From Emticicia sp051209875 (GTDB lineage: Bacteria > Bacteroidota > Bacteroidia > Cytophagales > Spirosomataceae), in NCBI RefSeq assembly GCF_051209875.1, contig NZ_JBNTQY010000001.1:5746275-5810274 (forward strand): a DNA stretch of 64,000 nt, written 5' to 3'. Positions 9,662 through 18,495 of this stretch are shown one piece after another (position 1 is the first letter of the stretch; each line of letters opens with the position of its first letter). The notes beneath the pieces were generated by a model. The model was not told where the DNA came from. It searched no databases and saw nothing but the letters and a program-made list of their open reading frames with translations. The translations under genes were made by a program, and so were the position numbers.

Positions 9662-9985
9662 ATGCTTCCAATCGTTCAACAAATTGCAACAGAGTTTAAG
9701 GCAGAGCTTGAAAAACTCTATGGTGATGAATTAGCTGATTTGATTTTGTTTGGCTCTCATGCTCGTGGTGATTTTCATGACGAATCTGACATTGATTTTG
9801 CAGTTGTTCTGAAAAATCCTGCTACAACATCTACTTCTGAAATAATGAAGGTTTCAGACGTAGGTAATGATTTGAGTATTAAATATGGTCAATTTATTAC
9901 TTATATTGGAATGCCCGAATTCAAACTAAAACAATCTAATCTAAGTATATATCAAGAAATAAGAAAAGATGGTATCAGAATATGA
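9662..9985 (+). CDS. MNT-family minimal nucleotidyltransferase (antitoxin-type partner)
   Basis: Protein of 107 residues with the polymerase-beta nucleotidyltransferase signature: LFGSHARGD (Gly31-Ser32) followed by DESDIDF with the metal-binding Asp43 and Asp45. The frame is open back to 9566, but the 32 residues before Met at 9662 do not resemble the family and the promoter element lies inside them, so 9662 is preferred. The stop codon overlaps the ATG of the HEPN gene (ATGA). In characterised MNT-HEPN pairs the nucleotidyltransferase modifies and silences the HEPN toxin; applying that here is inference. The pair is flanked by duplicated recG ends, suggesting acquisition. Confidence 0.85.
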   Translation: MLPIVQQIATEFKAELEKLYGDELADLILFGSHARGDFHDESDIDFAVVLKNPATTSTSEIMKVSDVGNDLSIKYGQFITYIGMPEFKLKQSNLSIYQEIRKDGIRI

Positions 9986-10383
9986 ACAATCTCTACGAAT
10001 CTCACCTTTGGCTTGAACGTGCCGAAGATACCCTTCATGCTTCTGATATTAATTTAAAGAACGATCTTCTTTTAGCTTCAGTTAATCGGGCTTACTATGC
10101 AATGTTTTACTATGCTATAGCCTTGCTTCGCTCAGAAAATATTATTACCAAATCCCATTCAGGAACATTCAGTAAATTCAGTGAATTATTTATCAAAACT
10201 AATCGTATTTCCATCCAATATTCTTCTAATTTTCGTAAAGCATTTGAATACAGACAATCTGTTGATTATGATATTGAGGCTCATGTTTCCGAGGGTGAAT
10301 GTGAATTGCTTCTCGAAAATGCTCGTGAATTTTATTCGTTTACCAAAATTTATCTTGAAAAACTAAGCTCTAATACCATATAA
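9982..10383 (+). CDS. HEPN-domain protein, partner of the MNT nucleotidyltransferase
   Basis: Protein of 133 residues, all helical, with the HEPN core NRAYYAMFYYAIALL (from residue 36), a K-S-H-S-G turn (57-61), and an R-x3-DY motif at Arg91 to Tyr96. HEPN proteins are often ribonucleases or RNA-binding toxins. This one belongs to the branch with R-x3-DY and not the strict R-x4-6-H of HepT, so catalysis is uncertain. It starts inside the stop codon of the MNT gene, so the two are translationally coupled. Its stop codon is immediately followed by the second recG tail copy. Confidence 0.8.
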   Translation: MNNLYESHLWLERAEDTLHASDINLKNDLLLASVNRAYYAMFYYAIALLRSENIITKSHSGTFSKFSELFIKTNRISIQYSSNFRKAFEYRQSVDYDIEAHVSEGECELLLENAREFYSFTKIYLEKLSSNTI

Positions 10384-10479
10384 TCAACCGATTAGACAGC
10401 ATATTAATAGTTTGAGAAGTAATGAAACGAATTGGCGTAGAATTAGTTAAGCTTAATCGGTGGTTTCGGCTTCGTTCAA
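10381..10479 (+). repeat. recG: Direct repeat copy B: displaced recG 3' end
   Basis: Second copy of the recG tail. It would encode NQPIRQHINSLRSNETNW and then RRIS and a TAA stop, but it has no reading frame leading into it, so it is a non-coding remnant. It differs from copy A at five positions: two change an amino acid, one is silent, one changes the stop, one lies after it. It defines the right border of an 881-bp inserted unit. Confidence 0.93.
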
Positions 10480-10628
10480 ACATTGATTTTCAGTCTTTGA
10501 ACAATATATTCTGGTTTCTAAAAAGTATCACTTTTTGTACTATTTAAAGTTTCACCTGTGATTATTGAGTAAAATGAACTAATTGATATAATTTTTCCAT
10601 TATTTTAGCGAAACCAAATTAAAATAAT

Positions 10629-10886
10629 ATGGAAACATTAGGTTATGTAGCGGGCATTTTGACAACATTAGCATTTGTGCCGCAAGTTTTACAGATTTAT
10701 AAAACCAAGTCCGTCAAAGATGTGTCTTTGTCGATGTTCTTGATTTTTACAGCAGGCGTAATTATGTGGTTAGTGTATGGAATCAAAGTTCATGCTTTTC
10801 CTGTCATTGCTGCCAACGCCATCACTTTGATTTTATCATTGGTGATTTTATTCTTCAAATTTAAGTACAGAAAAACTTCGCTTTGA
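10629..10886 (+). CDS. SemiSWEET sugar transporter
   Basis: Protein of 85 residues forming one three-helix bundle with the PQ-loop signature FVPQVLQIYKTKSVKDVS (Pro18-Gln19) in helix 1. SemiSWEETs work as homodimers and move sugars across the inner membrane by facilitated diffusion. Length and topology match the family exactly. It is the last plus-strand gene before the minus-strand glycan cassette, and the two meet at a large terminator. Substrate cannot be read from sequence. Confidence 0.9.
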   Translation: METLGYVAGILTTLAFVPQVLQIYKTKSVKDVSLSMFLIFTAGVIMWLVYGIKVHAFPVIAANAITLILSLVILFFKFKYRKTSL

Positions 10887-10951
10887 GTTTTTTATTTCGC
10901 TGGTTGAGCAAAGCCCCAGTGGAACTACCGAAACCGACGAAATAAAAAACT
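10886..10951. terminator. Bidirectional terminator with REP-like insert
   Basis: Outer arms of 14 bp match perfectly (10886-10899 and 10938-10951), with T- and A-runs for both directions. The 38-nt interior has GGTTGAG...GAAACC pairing similar to the hairpin sequence in the recG repeats. Confidence 0.75.
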
Positions 10952-11897
10952 ATTTCTTTTTTTCGATAACTTCATCAATCACAAAGAACGGTCGTTTTTT
11001 TACTTCAATATAAATACGACTAATGTATTCGCCAATAATGCCAAGCATTGTCAGCATCACTCCTCCTAAAAAAAACATTCCAACTGCCAACGAAGCCAAG
11101 CCCGGTGTTTCTTCGGGCGTATGCCCAAAAACTTTGAAGCCAAATAAACGGTGAACTAAAAAGAAAATACCGACAATCAAAGAAGGAATAGCAATGGTTA
11201 TACCTAAATAGGTAGAAAGTCGCAATGGAAAACTCGAAAAGCCAAATAAGCCATCAAGTGCCAATTGCACTAATTTTTTGAAAGTATATTTTACTTCTCC
11301 TGCGGCACGTTCGGCACGCTCATAAGTTACACCGATTTGCTTAAAACCTGCATAAGCACGCATACCACGTATGAAGCGAATCTGCTCAGGCATATCATGT
11401 ACAAGTACATTCACCACTTTTCTATCCATCACACAAAAATCTCCAGAATCAAGAGGAATTTCAATATCGGAAATAGCAGCCATGATTCTATAAAAACTCG
11501 AATACGCCATTTTCTTGAAAAAACCTTCTTTTCGCTTTGTTCGGACTGCATAAACTACTTCATAACCTTCTCGCCACTTATCCAAAAAACGATATAATTC
11601 TTCTGGTGGATCTTGTAAATCGCCATCCATGATTATAATTGCATCACCTTTTGCTTCTTGGATGCCTGCCGAAATAGCTGGCTGATGCCCAAAGTTTCTC
11701 GAAAGTTTGATAACCCTCACATGTGCATCTTTCTCTGCCATTACTCGCATCATTGTCAATGAGCTATCACGAGAGCCATCATCTATCAAAACGATTTCGT
11801 AATCTTCATTCCATGAAGGAGCAGCATTTGTAAGACGAGTATAAAGATTTTGGAGGTTTTCTTCTTCGTTATAAATCGGGATAACAATCGAAATCAT
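10950..11897 (-). CDS. GtrB-type polyprenyl-phosphate glycosyltransferase (GT2)
   Basis: Protein of 315 residues. The N-terminal GT-A domain has IVIPIYNEEENL at the start, DDGSRDS, and the metal/nucleotide motif DGDLQDPPE. It ends with two transmembrane helices (about 228-252 and 270-295). This architecture transfers a sugar from a nucleotide onto polyprenyl phosphate at the inner membrane. The ATG at 11897 fits the family's N-terminus; a TTG at 11924 would add nine unlikely residues. It is the last gene of a six-gene minus-strand glycan cassette and ends in the bidirectional terminator. Confidence 0.88.
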   Translation of the reverse strand: MISIVIPIYNEEENLQNLYTRLTNAAPSWNEDYEIVLIDDGSRDSSLTMMRVMAEKDAHVRVIKLSRNFGHQPAISAGIQEAKGDAIIIMDGDLQDPPEELYRFLDKWREGYEVVYAVRTKRKEGFFKKMAYSSFYRIMAAISDIEIPLDSGDFCVMDRKVVNVLVHDMPEQIRFIRGMRAYAGFKQIGVTYERAERAAGEVKYTFKKLVQLALDGLFGFSSFPLRLSTYLGITIAIPSLIVGIFFLVHRLFGFKVFGHTPEETPGLASLAVGMFFLGGVMLTMLGIIGEYISRIYIEVKKRPFFVIDEVIEKKK

Positions 11898-12039
11898 TTG
11901 GTTTGCTAAGTAGTCGATGGTCAAAAGTTGCTATATTATTAAAACAACTATGCTCATTTTATGAGTGAATATTATTTTCTTGGGTGCAAAGATATGCTTT
12001 TTGAAGCAGAAAAGGAATTTGAGCGGGGTAAGAAAGCAA

Positions 12040-12072
12040 AAAAGTCTCGACTGTTACAGAGTCAAGACTTTT
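12040..12072 (-). terminator. Terminator-like hairpin within the glycan cassette
   Basis: AAAAGTCT and inner GACT pair with AGTC and AGACTTTT (arms 12040-12053 and 12060-12072); on the minus strand it is followed by a run of T. It separates the FAD oxidoreductase from the downstream GtrB-type gene, so that gene may have its own promoter. Confidence 0.7.
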
Positions 12073-12161
12073 GCTGAATTAATGCGTATGATGTATAAAC
12101 GCCGATAGTATATAAAAAGTTTTACGTTCGAAAAATTATTCAACTATTTTTCAAAATATTA

Positions 12162-13490
12162 TCAAAACCCAATTTGGGCTGAAAGTGATGCTCCAAAAGG
12201 TACAAAATCAGCATTAATTCCCATTACTTTGCAAGCTTCGGCAGCCACTCTGATTGAGTTGTTTGTGCTTCGTTCATCAGGATAGATATGCACCATGTTT
12301 GCTAAATAAAGATTTTCGGTAGATGTTTTACAAGAAGTTACTTTTTCAGAAAAATTCAAATCACAAACCGTTGCGGCAGTATTTGTTTTGAAAACATAAA
12401 CATTTTTAATCCAATCTTCTGAAAACGCTGGATTTATTTTCTTTAATGGTGGAATCATCACTGCTTTTATTTCATCTTCTGTCATTGTAGCTAATGCTTC
12501 ACTCATGGCAAAATAACGTGAGAGATAAACGATGTGCGAGCCATTGTACTCTTCTTTAGGAATAAAGTTAGTATGCTCAATCACTCCACCAAACGGATAG
12601 CCTTCGTCAGCAACATTCATCCAATAAATATGGCTAAATGATTTTTTCAATTCCAAAATCGTACAAACTGCTCCAAAGTACTCTACTCCGTTGGCATCTA
12701 ATGGACAGTTCTTGATTTTATCAAAATAAAGTGATGGAATTGTCAAAAGAAATTTACCACCATCAATTGTCAAGTTTTTAGTGATAATTCCTTCTACTTT
12801 ACCATTCGTTATCTTAAATTCTTCAATTGGTTCATTTTTGATTAACTCCACCCCCATTTCTTGCAAACGAATAATCAACACATCCATCATGGTTTTCCAA
12901 CTGCCATTGATATAACCAAGGCGTTCGTCGCCACCTTTGCGGGAATTGAGGCGTTGTGCCATTCGACCAATCATCCACGCCAAAGGAACTTTGTTGGCAT
13001 AAGGTCCAAATTTAATATTGAGCATTGGCTTCCAAAGGGCATCTGTAATATCCTTTCCTGCCCAACGATAAAACCAATCTAAAGTTGAAACCCCTTCGTT
13101 TTCTCGCCATTTTGCCAGTTTTCCAAGAAAAAGACTGGTAAAACCAAAACGAGCTTTCCCGATAATTCCAACAGGTTTAAACTTTAATAAATCAAGGGGC
13201 GTATTAAAATCATAGATTTTTCCATTTCTGAAAACACCCATGGTAGTTTTTTTGTAGAAAGCTTTGTCCGAAATCTTCAAATCTTCAAGCAACCACCTAA
13301 GTTCGGCATCTTGTGTAAAAAAATGGTGGTAATAATGCTCCAGTTGATTTCTGCCTATTTCAAAAGTATTGAGTAGTCCGCCAAACTTATCGCTTCCTTC
13401 TATAACTGTTACTTTTACCCCTTGCTTGGCTGCAATGTATGCCGCCGCAAGTCCTGTCATTCCACCACCTATGATTGTTAGTTTTTCCAT
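12162..13490 (-). CDS. FAD-dependent amine-oxidase/protoporphyrinogen-oxidase-fold protein
   Basis: Protein of 442 residues. It opens with the FAD-binding Rossmann motif IIGGGMTGLAAAYIAA (Gly8, Gly10, Gly13) and the following acidic residue in VTVIEG. It also has GGLLNTFEIG, a motif region shared with UDP-galactopyranose mutase and amine oxidases, and ends with a second FAD-contact stretch (YLANMVHIYPDERSTNNS). The closest general group is the HemY/COG1232 type often found in surface-glycan clusters, where the reaction is not established. Its position between a GT-C-like protein and GtrB-type glycosyltransferases suggests work on a lipid-linked or nucleotide sugar. It is not a haem-biosynthesis gene by context. 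Confidence 0.75.
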   Translation of the reverse strand: MEKLTIIGGGMTGLAAAYIAAKQGVKVTVIEGSDKFGGLLNTFEIGRNQLEHYYHHFFTQDAELRWLLEDLKISDKAFYKKTTMGVFRNGKIYDFNTPLDLLKFKPVGIIGKARFGFTSLFLGKLAKWRENEGVSTLDWFYRWAGKDITDALWKPMLNIKFGPYANKVPLAWMIGRMAQRLNSRKGGDERLGYINGSWKTMMDVLIIRLQEMGVELIKNEPIEEFKITNGKVEGIITKNLTIDGGKFLLTIPSLYFDKIKNCPLDANGVEYFGAVCTILELKKSFSHIYWMNVADEGYPFGGVIEHTNFIPKEEYNGSHIVYLSRYFAMSEALATMTEDEIKAVMIPPLKKINPAFSEDWIKNVYVFKTNTAATVCDLNFSEKVTSCKTSTENLYLANMVHIYPDERSTNNSIRVAAEACKVMGINADFVPFGASLSAQIGF

Positions 13491-13556
13491 ACGTTTAGCC
13501 CCCTAAGCGATACGTCGCACCACCCCGATGAGAGAATTTATTACAGGGTATTTTAT

Positions 13557-15350
13557 TTATTTAATTTCTATTGTTTGTTCTTTGATTACTTTAAACTGGT
13601 TGTTTTCGAGCTTGCCGATTTGCATTATGAATTCTCCGATTGGCAAATCTGGTTTTGCTACTTGTATATCAATTCTATTATTATAGAATCTTTGTGTAGT
13701 AAGAAATGTAGTAAACTTATTGGCTTGTGTTTCTAAAGGAAAAGCCAAGCGATTTTTTTCATTAGTGAAAATGGCATAATAGCCATCATATCTTGTATTG
13801 AAAGGCACAAAAGCATTTTCTATTTCAATATGAAAAGTATTCAATTCTTCCGTAATCTTTAATCGTTCTTTTGTATCTGTTGAAACTTGATTTTCGTAGA
13901 GAGCTTTATTTAATGTATCTATTTCGGCAGGTGGTGTATAATTTTTGAAATGAACTCTACTAACCCACAAAATATCATTGACATATTTCATTACTCCTGG
14001 CACAAAACCTGCATAATTATAGGGCGGAATTGGTAATTTTTGATAACTATTGATGGGTGCATGATCATCAGGGTTTCTTGAATTAGCAAAAGCATAGAAA
14101 TAATAGCGTCCGTTATTTTTCCAGTTTAATATGGTTGTTCCGAAAAATTTGCGACGGTTTTCTACATCATCCCAACTTTCATAATATGAAAACGCATTAA
14201 ACAAAAGAGTAATAACTATTGATATTTGAAGATACTTTTTCCACTGATTTTTATTCAAAACATTGAAAGTACTTAAATAAATAATAATAAATAAGATGAT
14301 AGAAACTGTTTTGTAGCGACTTGCGAATGCTTGTTCCAAACCCTGACTTGCTCGTGAAGCAGCAAATGCAGCTCCACTCAATCCTACAAAAATAAACGCA
14401 GCCAAGAGGAAAAGATTAAATTTGGGATATTTTAATATATTTTGATATAATATACTTGGCTGTTTTTCACTTTTCCACCAAAAATAGATAAAGGTAAACA
14501 ATTGATATACTACCCATAAAATTAGCAAAACGCCCATTACAATCGCAACTGTATATTTTAGGTTTGTGTCATAAAACTGAACAGTACTATCAATCGGTGA
14601 GCCAAAGAAAGCAAAAAAGTCGCCTAAAATAATATGAGGGTATTTTGTGAAGTTTATCATCACATCAGGACGAATACCTGGTTTTTTGAAATCAATGAAG
14701 TACAATAGAAAAGAAAGACCAAGAATACTAAAATATTGGATTTTCTCGCTGTGTATTCGTGTATATAAAACTAATGGAATAGCAGCTAAAAATGCAAACA
14801 TTCCATTACCATTGGTAAACATTGCCAAGAAAAAAAGCAGGTTGGCTAAGTAAAAAGCCCATTTTTGCTTGTAAAAAAGTAACAAAGCAAATCCCCAAAG
14901 GCCAAAAATGATAACAGTATTAGGTTGTAAAGAAGTAATTGCCCAAAAAATATTTTCGACTGGTTGAATATTGAAAATGATAAAGATGATGGGAATTAAG
15001 TAAGCTAATTTTACATCAATTTCTCGCAAAACTCGGTGAAATACAAAAGGAAGTATCAACAAATAAGATACGCCCATAAGCATCAATGTCTTGTAATTTA
15101 CTTCGCCAAAAACCTGGTAACAAAATAAGGTGCTGAGACGAACATACAAAATACGGTGTTCGCACATCTGAGAAAACAAAAGAGTCATTTTGTCAGAAAT
15201 TGTTTCTTGTTGCATCCAGCTTGCTAAAAAGCCTTCGATTCCATGCCAATCGTCATTCCAACCAATATTGAAGGCATTTTGAAAAACAAATACATAAAAG
15301 CCAATAATTGGCAATAAAATTAACAAATATGTAATCAGTTTTTTATTCAT
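13557..15350 (-). CDS. Multispanning membrane protein, GT-C glycosyltransferase-like
   Basis: Protein of 597 residues with roughly ten hydrophobic helices in the first 410 residues, then a soluble C-terminal domain (about 430-597). The first periplasmic loop has GWNDDWH (residues 30-36), an acidic pair where GT-C enzymes place the catalytic Asp. GT-C enzymes take sugars from polyprenyl-phosphate donors, and two donor-synthase-like genes are adjacent (GtrB types). No family name can be given with certainty; it could also be a polymerase-like membrane protein. Confidence 0.55.
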   Translation of the reverse strand: MNKKLITYLLILLPIIGFYVFVFQNAFNIGWNDDWHGIEGFLASWMQQETISDKMTLLFSQMCEHRILYVRLSTLFCYQVFGEVNYKTLMLMGVSYLLILPFVFHRVLREIDVKLAYLIPIIFIIFNIQPVENIFWAITSLQPNTVIIFGLWGFALLLFYKQKWAFYLANLLFFLAMFTNGNGMFAFLAAIPLVLYTRIHSEKIQYFSILGLSFLLYFIDFKKPGIRPDVMINFTKYPHIILGDFFAFFGSPIDSTVQFYDTNLKYTVAIVMGVLLILWVVYQLFTFIYFWWKSEKQPSILYQNILKYPKFNLFLLAAFIFVGLSGAAFAASRASQGLEQAFASRYKTVSIILFIIIYLSTFNVLNKNQWKKYLQISIVITLLFNAFSYYESWDDVENRRKFFGTTILNWKNNGRYYFYAFANSRNPDDHAPINSYQKLPIPPYNYAGFVPGVMKYVNDILWVSRVHFKNYTPPAEIDTLNKALYENQVSTDTKERLKITEELNTFHIEIENAFVPFNTRYDGYYAIFTNEKNRLAFPLETQANKFTTFLTTQRFYNNRIDIQVAKPDLPIGEFIMQIGKLENNQFKVIKEQTIEIK

Positions 15351-15371
15351 GCTTTGTTTTGAAGTATGGTT

Positions 15372-16295
15372 TTATATTTTTTCGACCGACTGAATATAAT
15401 CTTGAAAATGTACCGCAGGAAGAAAATTGAAATTTACACGGTAAGAAAGTACAGTAAATACTAATATCAATGTGCTAAGAAATGCTTGCATCAAGATTCC
15501 AAAAAAGAGAAGTAATCCCCAAAATGGGAAACTAAATTTAAAAAGAAAAACTACTGAAATTCCTAAGATTGCCATCAAAATAAGCAATGAAACCGCTATT
15601 AATAATCTTACAGAAACAGTATCTATGTACACAGCAACAGCACTAAGTCCATGAATGACCAATGAGGTATAATTCATTTTTGATTTTCCTGTGTATCTAT
15701 CTCCCCTTTCCAAGCCGACTGATTTATACAATAATCGTGAACGAATAACACCACCAGGATAATGATTCCATATATCAGAAATATGAGCAACTTTATCTAA
15801 TAGTATTTTTGGAATCACTGAATAATTACCGAAGTTGATTACTTTTCCTGTTAGAAAAACAAAAATAAATTTATATACTTTATAAAAAATTTTGAAGAAA
15901 AAGCTTTCTTTTCGTTTGGTTCGACGAGCGAAAACAATTTCGTTTGCTTTGCTTTTAATTGCCTCATCTAATAAAATGAGTAAATGTTCGGGTTTATCTT
16001 CTCCATCAACGTCCATTACCACAACCAAATCTTGTTCCGAATTTTTATTCAGATAAGACAAACCAATGGCTATTGACTTTTGATGTCCTAAATTTTTATT
16101 GAGATGAACTATTTCAATGGGATGATTTTTTAACCTATTTTTATCAACTTCCAAACTTGAACAATCGTCCACAACTACGATTTTATAATCTGAGTATTGG
16201 GTAGGAGAAAGTACCGTTCGAATTTCTTCAACGAGTTTATACAAACAATCCCAGTCATTAAAAAGTGGTGTAACTATTGCGATTTTGTAAGACAT
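15372..16295 (-). CDS. GT2 glycosyltransferase with C-terminal membrane helices (GtrB-like)
   Basis: Protein of 307 residues. The GT-A domain has VTPLFNDW, VVDDCSS, and MDVDGEDKPEH, the counterpart of DGDLQDPPE. Two long hydrophobic helices (about 230-260 and 263-295) anchor it. The ATG at 16295 is preferred; an upstream TTG at 16307 is less likely. It is related to, but clearly different from, the GtrB-type enzyme at the other end of the cassette, so two polyprenyl-phosphate sugars may be made. Confidence 0.82.
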   Translation of the reverse strand: MSYKIAIVTPLFNDWDCLYKLVEEIRTVLSPTQYSDYKIVVVDDCSSLEVDKNRLKNHPIEIVHLNKNLGHQKSIAIGLSYLNKNSEQDLVVVMDVDGEDKPEHLLILLDEAIKSKANEIVFARRTKRKESFFFKIFYKVYKFIFVFLTGKVINFGNYSVIPKILLDKVAHISDIWNHYPGGVIRSRLLYKSVGLERGDRYTGKSKMNYTSLVIHGLSAVAVYIDTVSVRLLIAVSLLILMAILGISVVFLFKFSFPFWGLLLFFGILMQAFLSTLILVFTVLSYRVNFNFLPAVHFQDYIQSVEKI

Positions 16296-16351
16296 AAAAA
16301 CCCCCAACCTCTGAAGAGGAGTTAATTCTAATAATTATTTATTTTGCAAAT

Positions 16352-17182
16352 TTAAGAAAAATTACCGTCAAGTTCTTGAATTTGTTTATCATAAGCATTT
16401 AAAGTTTGCCTAATTGTAGCATCATATCTAAAACCTAACCATTCATTTACCTCCTCAAACATCTGCTTCCGATTTTTTAAAAAATACAAATTCGTTGATG
16501 ACTGTACATTACTCAAGCCGCCTCGATGTTTTCGATAAACGCCCATAGCTTCAGGCAAATAGTGGATTTTTCCTGTTGCTGCCAATTGAATCACCAAAGC
16601 CCAATCACCTGATGCCGCTCGACTATGCCAATCGACAAATTCTTTTTCACGAAAAATATTTCTGTAAAGCGTTGCCGCAGTGGCAATAAACCACCTGTCC
16701 TCTAAAATATCTACAATACTTGACTCTATTTTTTGGTCTTTATCATTGAAAAGATGCTCGGGCGAACCATCTTCGTAAATCACCTGCATATTATGGTGAC
16801 AAATGCTATAATCAAGATTGGCTTCCATGAAATCTACTTGTTTTTGCAGTTTCAATGGGTCTGTCCAATAATCATCACCTTCGCAAAGTGCTACATAATC
16901 ACCTTTACAAGCTTTCAAGAGTCCTAAAACGTTGTTTCTTCCCCCAAATTCCTTTGGCTCTTTTGGTCCTTGATTTTTTGTGTGTAAAAAAGCTTGAAAG
17001 ATATTGGGGTACTTATCAACATATTCCTGAATAATCTGTTGATTATTGTCCGTTGAAGCATCATCACCTATAACGATTTCAAATTCAAAATCTGTCTTTT
17101 GCATCAAAGCTCCATCAAGGGTCTGACGAATATATTTCTCGTGATTATAGGTTGGTACACAAACACTAACTTTTGGTGGCAT
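16352..17182 (-). CDS. Family 2 glycosyltransferase
   Basis: Soluble GT-A enzyme of 276 residues. Motifs: VSVCVPTYNHEKYIRQTLDG at the N-terminus, VIGDDASTDN, and the metal site EGDDYWTDPLK. It is about 40% alike by eye to the neighbouring enzyme at 17273-18343 and probably arose by duplication. It would add a sugar to a lipid-linked glycan in the cytosol. An imperfect inverted repeat and a 16-bp tandem repeat fill the 90-bp gap upstream. Confidence 0.88.
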   Translation of the reverse strand: MPPKVSVCVPTYNHEKYIRQTLDGALMQKTDFEFEIVIGDDASTDNNQQIIQEYVDKYPNIFQAFLHTKNQGPKEPKEFGGRNNVLGLLKACKGDYVALCEGDDYWTDPLKLQKQVDFMEANLDYSICHHNMQVIYEDGSPEHLFNDKDQKIESSIVDILEDRWFIATAATLYRNIFREKEFVDWHSRAASGDWALVIQLAATGKIHYLPEAMGVYRKHRGGLSNVQSSTNLYFLKNRKQMFEEVNEWLGFRYDATIRQTLNAYDKQIQELDGNFS

Positions 17183-17189
17183 CTTTTCT

Positions 17190-17275
17190 AATTTGGAAAT
17201 ATGTTAATTTGACGATTTGAAAATGAAATATTTAACATAATTTCCAAATTCTCAAATCTCCAAATTCTCAAATTA
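17190..17275. repeat. Inverted and tandem repeat between two glycosyltransferase genes
   Basis: An inverted repeat (17190-17206 with 17233-17250, one bulge) is followed by two tandem copies of a 16-mer beginning CCAAATTCTCAAAT (17244-17259 and 17260-17275). Small intergenic repeat with no coding potential. Confidence 0.7.
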
Positions 17276-18343
17276 ATTATTCTTAATTCGATGTGGTAAA
17301 AGAGCGAAAAAACTATAAATATTACTCAACCATTTCGGAAAAATATATTCTCTGATAATTTCTTTTTGTATCTCTCTACTGGGTTTTGCTAATCTCAAAT
17401 ATTGAATTGCAACTGGCATTTGTTTAAAATATTTTCCAACAAACTGGTGGCTATCAAGCATCATTCGATAATAACGTGCAATATTTTTATTAAGTGTTGT
17501 TTGAAATTTATAGTTTAATTCTTGGTCAATTCCTCGATACATACCAATACGATTTTGTAAAAATTCAGCATCTTTGTATCCATCAGTAAAACTCATACCA
17601 CTATTACGATTTTTTCGGTAAACAGACATGACTTCATTCATATATTTGAATTTCGCCCCCCCTTTTCCCAATAAAATATAACGAGGAATATCTCCACTTT
17701 TTGATTCATGAAACCACTGAGGATAGTGTTTGATTACACCGTTACGAAATAATATCGCCGAAGTAGCAATAAACCAAACTTCATCCTCACCTATAAAATC
17801 CTCAACTGTAACGATTGCCTTTTGGTCGGGCGGATTGACAAATTGATTTGGATGTGAATCATCGTCAAAAATAATTTCTGCATTATGAAAGCACGCTACA
17901 AAATCTTGATTTTGGTCTAAAAAATCAGCCATCTTTTGGAGTTTTTGATTAGATGTCCAATAATCGTCCCCATCCATTGGAGCAATGTATTTACCTTTAG
18001 CTTCAGCCAAAGCCGCTAAAGTATTATTTTTCCCAAATCCTCCAAGGTTTTTCTCATGCAGCATTGGAACAATAATATCTGGGTATTTTGCATAATATTC
18101 CTTAATAATTGCAGCCGTCGAATCTGGCGAAGCATCATCTCCGACAATTACCTCAAACTTAAAGTTCACTTCTTGTGAAAGAATCGAATCAAGTGTTTTA
18201 CGAATAAACTTTTCGTGGTTATACGTCAACACCATGACACTGACTTTAATATCTTTATATGCTTCTTCTACAGGAAATGGAGTAGCCGATTGTTCTTTTT
18301 TCAAGGAATTAAAATATTTTCTATTTGATATTGTTGTAACCAA
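17273..18343 (-). CDS. Family 2 glycosyltransferase
   Basis: Protein of 356 residues: GT-A domain with VSVMVLTYNHEKFIRKTLDS, VGDDASPDS and DGDDYWTSNQK, then about 100 C-terminal helical residues of unknown role. It is the first gene of the minus-strand glycan cassette. The 5' end is uncertain: the longest frame begins with TTG at 18343, an ATG at 18347 is out of frame, and the next Met is inside the GT domain. About 30 residues precede the conserved domain in the TTG version. Confidence 0.82.
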   Translation of the reverse strand: MVTTISNRKYFNSLKKEQSATPFPVEEAYKDIKVSVMVLTYNHEKFIRKTLDSILSQEVNFKFEVIVGDDASPDSTAAIIKEYYAKYPDIIVPMLHEKNLGGFGKNNTLAALAEAKGKYIAPMDGDDYWTSNQKLQKMADFLDQNQDFVACFHNAEIIFDDDSHPNQFVNPPDQKAIVTVEDFIGEDEVWFIATSAILFRNGVIKHYPQWFHESKSGDIPRYILLGKGGAKFKYMNEVMSVYRKNRNSGMSFTDGYKDAEFLQNRIGMYRGIDQELNYKFQTTLNKNIARYYRMMLDSHQFVGKYFKQMPVAIQYLRLAKPSREIQKEIIREYIFPKWLSNIYSFFALLPHRIKNN

Positions 18344-18495
18344 TCATCCGACAAAATTACATCTAAAAAACTTTTTAGGAGCGAAAATCCGCAAAACATT
18401 GTTTATTCCAACAATTTATTTCATTTCTAATACGTTCAAACCAAGAAATCGTCTTATTTTTACATCGAAAAATACAAACAAACTATAAAACCATC

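Noticed and set aside
10381..10479. A new small gene after the HEPN gene
   Set aside because: The similarity is to the end of recG only; there is no start codon or upstream frame, so it is a duplicated gene end.
17244..17275. CRISPR-like repeat
   Set aside because: Only two directly adjoining copies of a 16-mer with no spacers; no cas genes in the window.
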